Positions 60,615 to 64,000 of a stretch of 64,000 nt of DNA are shown one piece after another. The DNA lies in contig JANNOQ010000105.1 in NCBI GenBank assembly GCA_031399085.1, forward strand, positions 124,001 to 188,000. Reading direction: 5' to 3'. The notes below the pieces were generated by a model, which did not search any database, was not told the DNA's origin, and was given only the letters and a program-made list of their open reading frames with translations. The position numbers and the translations under genes were made by a program. The stretch comes from R-RK-3 sp031399085 (GTDB taxonomy: Bacteria > Pseudomonadota > Alphaproteobacteria > Rhizobiales > Rhodomicrobiaceae). Numbering within the stretch: the stretch's first letter is position 1; the number at the start of each line of letters is the position of its first letter.

Positions 60615-62162
60615 TCAGATTTTCTGCTGCTTCCCCTCCCAAAACGGCGCGCGAAGTTCCGATTTTAGAATTTTGCCCGCGCCTGAAAGCGGCAGCGTCT
60701 CACGATATTCGAAGCCGCGCGGAACCTTAAATCCCGCAATATGCGCACGGCAATGCACGGCCAACGCCTCATCGTCGCCATCATGCCCCGGCCTTAACAC
60801 GATGATCGCGTGAACGCTTTCGCCCCATTGCTCGTGCGGAATGCCGATCACCGCGCATTGCGAGACGGCGGGGTGCGAGGCCAGCGCGTTTTCGACCTCG
60901 GCGGAATAGATGTTCTCGCCCCCTGAGATGATCATGTCCTTCAGCCGGTCGACGACGTAAACATAGCCGTCCGCGTCCATGCGCCCGATGTCGCCGGTGT
61001 GCATCCAGCCGTCGCGGATGGCGGCTGCAGTTTCCACCGGCCGGTTCCAATAACCGAGCATCACATTCGCGCCGCGCGCGGCGATTTCGCCAAGCATGCC
61101 GCGCGGCGCTTCCGCCCCCTCCGCGTCGACGATGCGCACTTCGCACACCATCGTCGCCTTGCCCGCCGATGCGATGCGGCCCGACGCGCGGGCATCCTGA
61201 CTGTGATCGCTGGGGCCAAGCAGCGTGGCTATCGGCGACAACTCGGTCATCCCATAGGCTTGGGTAAAGCTGGCCTTGGGAAAGGCGGCCATGGCCCGGT
61301 CGAGCAGCGCGCCGGGCATCGGCGAGGCGCCATAGAGGATGCGCTCAAGGCAGGTTAGATCATGGGAGGCAAGAGCGGGATGTTCGAGCACCATGTGCAA
61401 CATGGTCGGAACAAGGAAAAGGTCGGTGATGCGCGCGGCGGAGGCGGTTTCGATCACCGCTTGCGGGTCGAAGCCGGGGATGAAGACGTGCCGCGTGCCG
61501 CGCAGCAGGGAAGCGACCAGTGTCGATATCCCTGCGACGTGGAACATGGGCGCGGCATGAAGAATGGCTTCGCCCGGCGCGCTCTCGGAGCCTGCATAGC
61601 TCAGCCCGGACGCCATGAGGCCGCGATGGCTGAGCATGACGCCCTTGGGCCGCCCCGTCGTCCCGCCCGTATACATGATGGCCGCGAGGTCGTCGCCGCG
61701 CCGCATTGCGTCGGCGACGGGATCGGCGGCCTCGATCAGCGCATCGAAGGAGTGGAGGCCGCCCGGATCGGCGTCGCCAGCATGAATGATGACGCCAAGG
61801 TCGGGCATCTCGGCGCGGATGGCGTGGACGAGGCCGAGGAAAGCGTCATCGACGATCAGAATATTCGTGCCGCAATCGCGCAAGGAAAAGGCGATCTCCG
61901 GCGCCGACCAGCGGATGTTCACCGGGTTGATCGCGCCGCCCGCCCAAACCGTGCCGAGCACATACTCCATGTAACGATCGCCGTTTTTGGCGAGCATCGC
62001 CACGCGGTCGCCGGGCGCGACGCCGAGCGAGCGCAGCGCGCCGGCCAAACGCGCCACACGCTCGCCAAGCGCCGCCCAATGTCGTGAGCGGACGCCATCG
62101 GTCGAGGCGACGGCCTGCGGCATGTCGCGAAGATGCCGGTGCAGCGGCTGCGTCAGATACAT
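60615..62162 (-). CDS. Acyl-CoA synthetase (AMP-binding), second copy
   Basis: 515 residues, long-chain/medium-chain fatty-acid:CoA ligase type. AMP motif MYTGGTTGRPKGVMLSHRG, QAYGMTELSP, the hinge GDIGRMDADGYVYVVDRLKDMIISGGENIYSAEVE and C-terminal catalytic Lys in SGAGKILKSEL. Only distantly similar to the first copy at 55911-57449. Divergent from the thiolase gene, with a 16-bp palindromic element between them. Confidence 0.9.
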   Translation of the reverse strand: MYLTQPLHRHLRDMPQAVASTDGVRSRHWAALGERVARLAGALRSLGVAPGDRVAMLAKNGDRYMEYVLGTVWAGGAINPVNIRWSAPEIAFSLRDCGTNILIVDDAFLGLVHAIRAEMPDLGVIIHAGDADPGGLHSFDALIEAADPVADAMRRGDDLAAIMYTGGTTGRPKGVMLSHRGLMASGLSYAGSESAPGEAILHAAPMFHVAGISTLVASLLRGTRHVFIPGFDPQAVIETASAARITDLFLVPTMLHMVLEHPALASHDLTCLERILYGASPMPGALLDRAMAAFPKASFTQAYGMTELSPIATLLGPSDHSQDARASGRIASAGKATMVCEVRIVDAEGAEAPRGMLGEIAARGANVMLGYWNRPVETAAAIRDGWMHTGDIGRMDADGYVYVVDRLKDMIISGGENIYSAEVENALASHPAVSQCAVIGIPHEQWGESVHAIIVLRPGHDGDDEALAVHCRAHIAGFKVPRGFEYRETLPLSGAGKILKSELRAPFWEGKQQKI

Positions 62163-62216
62163 TTTTATCCTCCCCGACTGCCATTTCCAGACGCATTTTC
62201 GTCTGTCCCTTGCGCA

Positions 62217-62232
62217 TTAATCAATCAATTAA
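62217..62232. promoter_or_regulatory. Palindrome TTAATC-AATC-AATTAA-type between acyl-CoA ligase and thiolase genes
   Basis: TTAATCAATCAATTAA keeps the TTAATC...ATTAA frame of the elements at 57588 and 58417. It lies in the 149-base divergent gap, 55 bases before the ligase start and 80 bases before the thiolase start. Confidence 0.5.
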
Positions 62233-62311
62233 TAAACTGTCGCGACGAGCTCAAAACCGATCCGCCGCGGGTCCGCCCGCTCCTGCTTTTAACGCCAGAC
62301 CGGAGGCCGCC

Positions 62312-63484
62312 ATGCCCGAAGCCTATATTGTCGAAGCGGTTCGCACCGCGGGAGGCCGCCGCAACGGACGGCTTTTATCCTGGCATCCCGTCGATCTGGG
62401 CGCGGCCGTGCTCGACGCCATTGCCGACCGCAGCGGCATCGACCCTGCCGCGATCGACGACGTCATCATGGGCTGCGTCGGGCAGACCGGCGAGCAGGGT
62501 CTGCATGTCGGACGCAACGCGGTCCTGGCGTCGAAACTGCCGGAAAGCGTGCCCGCCGTTTCCATCGACCGGCAATGCGGCTCATCCCAGCAAGCGTTGC
62601 ACTTCGCCGCGCAAGCCGTCATGTCCGGCACGCAGGATGTCGTGATCGCGGCGGGCGTGGAGTCCATGTCGCGCGTGCCCATGGGCAGCACCGGCGGCTT
62701 TCATGCCGATGTGCGGCCCGGCGGGGCCAAAAGCGCCCGCGTTGATAAGCGTTATCCCGGCATCGCCTTCAGCCAATTCATGGGCGCGGAAATGGTGGCG
62801 GACAAGCACGGCTTTTCCCGCGAGGACCTCGACCGCTTCGCCCTCGAAAGCCATCACCGGGCAGCGGCGGCGACGCAAGGCGGCGCCTTCGAGCGCGAGA
62901 TCGTGCCGCTCGATGTGCCCGGCGCCGAAGGCGGCACCGAGCTGCATACGCGCGACGAAGGCATCCGCTACGACGCCACGCTTGAGGGCATTTCCTCGGT
63001 CAAGCTGCTGAAGGAGGGCGGCAAGATTTCCGCCGCCAACGCCAGCCAGATCTGCGACGGCGCCTCGGCCATTATGGTCGTCAGCGAAGCGGCGCTAAAG
63101 CGGCACCATCTAACGCCGCTTGCACGCATCCACCACCTCACGATTACGGGCGGCGATCCGGTCATCATGCTGGAGGAGCCACTGTTTGCCACGGACAAGG
63201 CGCTCAAACGCGCGGGCATGACGATCGGCGACATCGACCTTTACGAAGTCAACGAAGCCTTCGCCTCCGTGCCGCTCGCCTGGCTCAAGCACACCGGCGG
63301 CGACCACGCCAAGCTCAACGTCAATGGCGGCGCCATCGCGCTTGGCCACCCGCTCGGCGCTTCGGGAACCAAGCTGATGGCGACCCTCGTCCACGCCCTG
63401 CGCGCGCGCGGCAAGCGCTACGGCTTGCAGACCATGTGCGAGGGCGGCGGCCTGGCTAACGTCACCATCGTCGAGGCGATCTGA
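62312..63484 (+). CDS. Acetyl-CoA acyltransferase (thiolase)
   Basis: 390 residues. Nucleophile Cys89 in DRQCGSSQQALHFAA, His in GGAIALGHPLGASGTK, and general-base Cys in TMCEGGGLANVTIVE. The complete catalytic set indicates a functional thiolase; the substrate is probably a beta-ketoacyl-CoA. ATG 62312 with CGGAGG upstream. Belongs with the acyl-CoA ligase, dehydrogenase and following SDR as a beta-oxidation set. Confidence 0.93.
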   Translation: MPEAYIVEAVRTAGGRRNGRLLSWHPVDLGAAVLDAIADRSGIDPAAIDDVIMGCVGQTGEQGLHVGRNAVLASKLPESVPAVSIDRQCGSSQQALHFAAQAVMSGTQDVVIAAGVESMSRVPMGSTGGFHADVRPGGAKSARVDKRYPGIAFSQFMGAEMVADKHGFSREDLDRFALESHHRAAAATQGGAFEREIVPLDVPGAEGGTELHTRDEGIRYDATLEGISSVKLLKEGGKISAANASQICDGASAIMVVSEAALKRHHLTPLARIHHLTITGGDPVIMLEEPLFATDKALKRAGMTIGDIDLYEVNEAFASVPLAWLKHTGGDHAKLNVNGGAIALGHPLGASGTKLMATLVHALRARGKRYGLQTMCEGGGLANVTIVEAI

Positions 63485-63491
63485 CACCTGA

Positions 63492-63572
63492 TGTCATCCC
63501 CGCGAAAGCGGGGATCCAGTAGTCACAAGAGAATCAAATGGTTACTGGATTCCCGCTTTCGCGGGAATGACA
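63492..63572. repeat. Palindromic intergenic repeat (MITE/REP-like), 81 bases
   Basis: TGTCATCCCCGCGAAAGCGGG... and ...CCCGCTTTCGCGGGAATGACA form a long, nearly perfect inverted repeat between the thiolase and SDR genes. The CCCGCGAAAGCGGG core is a well-known dispersed bacterial intergenic element. It can also form an RNA hairpin that ends the thiolase message. Confidence 0.85.
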
Positions 63573-63626
63573 GAAAAAGCCCTTGAGAGCTTACGTATAA
63601 GTCCTGCAGGCAAGGAATAAAGCATT

Positions 63627-64000
63627 ATGAAACTCGACTCATCGGTTGCCGCCGTCGTGACGGGCGGCGCTTCAGGGCTTGGCCGCGCCACCGCCCAGGC
63701 CCTCTCCGGCAAAGGCGTCAAAGTTGCAATCTTCGATATGAACGAAACCGCTGGCGAAGCTTTCGCGGCCGAAATCGGCGGGGTGTTCTGCAAGGTCAAC
63801 GTGACTTCGGATCAGGAGGTCGACGCCGCTTTCGCCAAGGCGCGCGACGCCCATGGCCAGGAGCGCGTGCTGGTCAATTGCGCGGGCATCGGCAGCGCCA
63901 GCAAAACGGCGGGCCGCGCCAAGGACACGCGCGAAATCCAGCACCACCCGCTGGGCGCCTTCGAACGCGTCATCCAGGTCAATCTCATCGGCACCTTCCG
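63627..64000 (+). CDS. SDR-family dehydrogenase (3-hydroxyacyl-CoA dehydrogenase type), cut off by window edge
   Basis: Open from ATG 63627 to the window edge (first 124 residues). NAD motif VVTGGASGLGRATAQAL and NCAGI motif (VLVNCAGIGSA) with the conserved Asn in VNLIG are visible. The order VTGGASGLG...FDMNE and its neighbours suggest the HSD17B10-like 3-hydroxyacyl-CoA dehydrogenase used in beta-oxidation. The catalytic YxxxK lies outside the window. AAGGAA lies 10 bases upstream. Confidence 0.85.
   Translation, partial: MKLDSSVAAVVTGGASGLGRATAQALSGKGVKVAIFDMNETAGEAFAAEIGGVFCKVNVTSDQEVDAAFAKARDAHGQERVLVNCAGIGSASKTAGRAKDTREIQHHPLGAFERVIQVNLIGTF

Noticed and set aside
1..64000. CRISPR arrays, insertion sequences, tRNA or rRNA genes
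   Set aside because: No regularly spaced repeats, transposase frames with terminal repeats, or cloverleaf-like tRNA sequences were recognised by eye; a dedicated tRNA scan would be decisive.

Overview
The window is a 64-kb piece of a high-GC alphaproteobacterial chromosome that holds a large part of a photosynthesis gene cluster (PGC). The operon plan is bchFNBHLM-lhaA-puhABC-acsF-puhE-hemA, bchG-bch2-bchP-tspO-bchIDO, crtF-bchCXYZ-pufQBALMC, crtDC and ppsR/aerR. This plan, a type-II reaction centre with a tetraheme PufC, and the aerobic cyclase AcsF point to a purple or aerobic anoxygenic phototroph of the Rhizobiales/Hyphomicrobiales kind. The genus cannot be fixed from the sequence alone. 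bchE, bchJ, crtE/B/I and pucBA are not in the window.

Layout. 1-621: broken end of an M20 peptidase gene. 876-8259: a complete branched-chain amino-acid-type ABC importer (livK-H-M-G-F) that runs into a short-chain dehydrogenase, a DsbA-like isomerase and a haloalkane dehalogenase. 8395-13847: a diffusible-signal-factor (DSF, Rpf-type) locus, with an RpfF-like crotonase-fold synthase divergent from a REC-PAS-histidine kinase and an RpfC-like membrane hybrid kinase (membrane domain, HisKA, HATPase, REC, HPt). 13939-24165 (minus): crtF, bchCXYZ and pufQBALMC. 24290-26694 (plus): crtD and crtC. 26702-28179 (minus): a 53-aa membrane protein and a DUF3422 protein. 28566-36545 (minus): bchG, bch2, bchP, tspO, an unknown small membrane gene, bchI, bchD, bchO. 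36633-39025 (minus): aerR-ppsR. 39349-54999 (plus): bchFNBHLM, lhaA, puhABC, an unknown gene, acsF, puhE, hemA. 55237-55677: a soluble cytochrome c. 55911-64000: a fatty-acid/acyl-CoA degradation region (two acyl-CoA ligases, TetR regulator, LCAD-type acyl-CoA dehydrogenase, thiolase, start of an SDR).

Regulation. TGT-N12-ACA PpsR/CrtJ operators lie on the promoters of bchF, bchG, bchC and the crtF/crtD divergent region, often sharing bases with a TTGACA -35 box. The repressor PpsR and its B12-binding antirepressor AerR are encoded between these operons, so the cluster carries its own oxygen/light switch. Three related 16-bp TTAATC...ATTAA elements lie at the acyl-CoA genes and may be targets of the local TetR protein.

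The most unusual feature is the DSF cell-cell signalling module placed directly beside, and convergent with, the reaction-centre operon. An FNR/FixK-like box lies in its divergent promoter region. No HD-GYP (RpfG) output gene is present, so what the system controls is open. Control of phototrophic growth by fatty-acid signals is a testable inference, not something the sequence proves.
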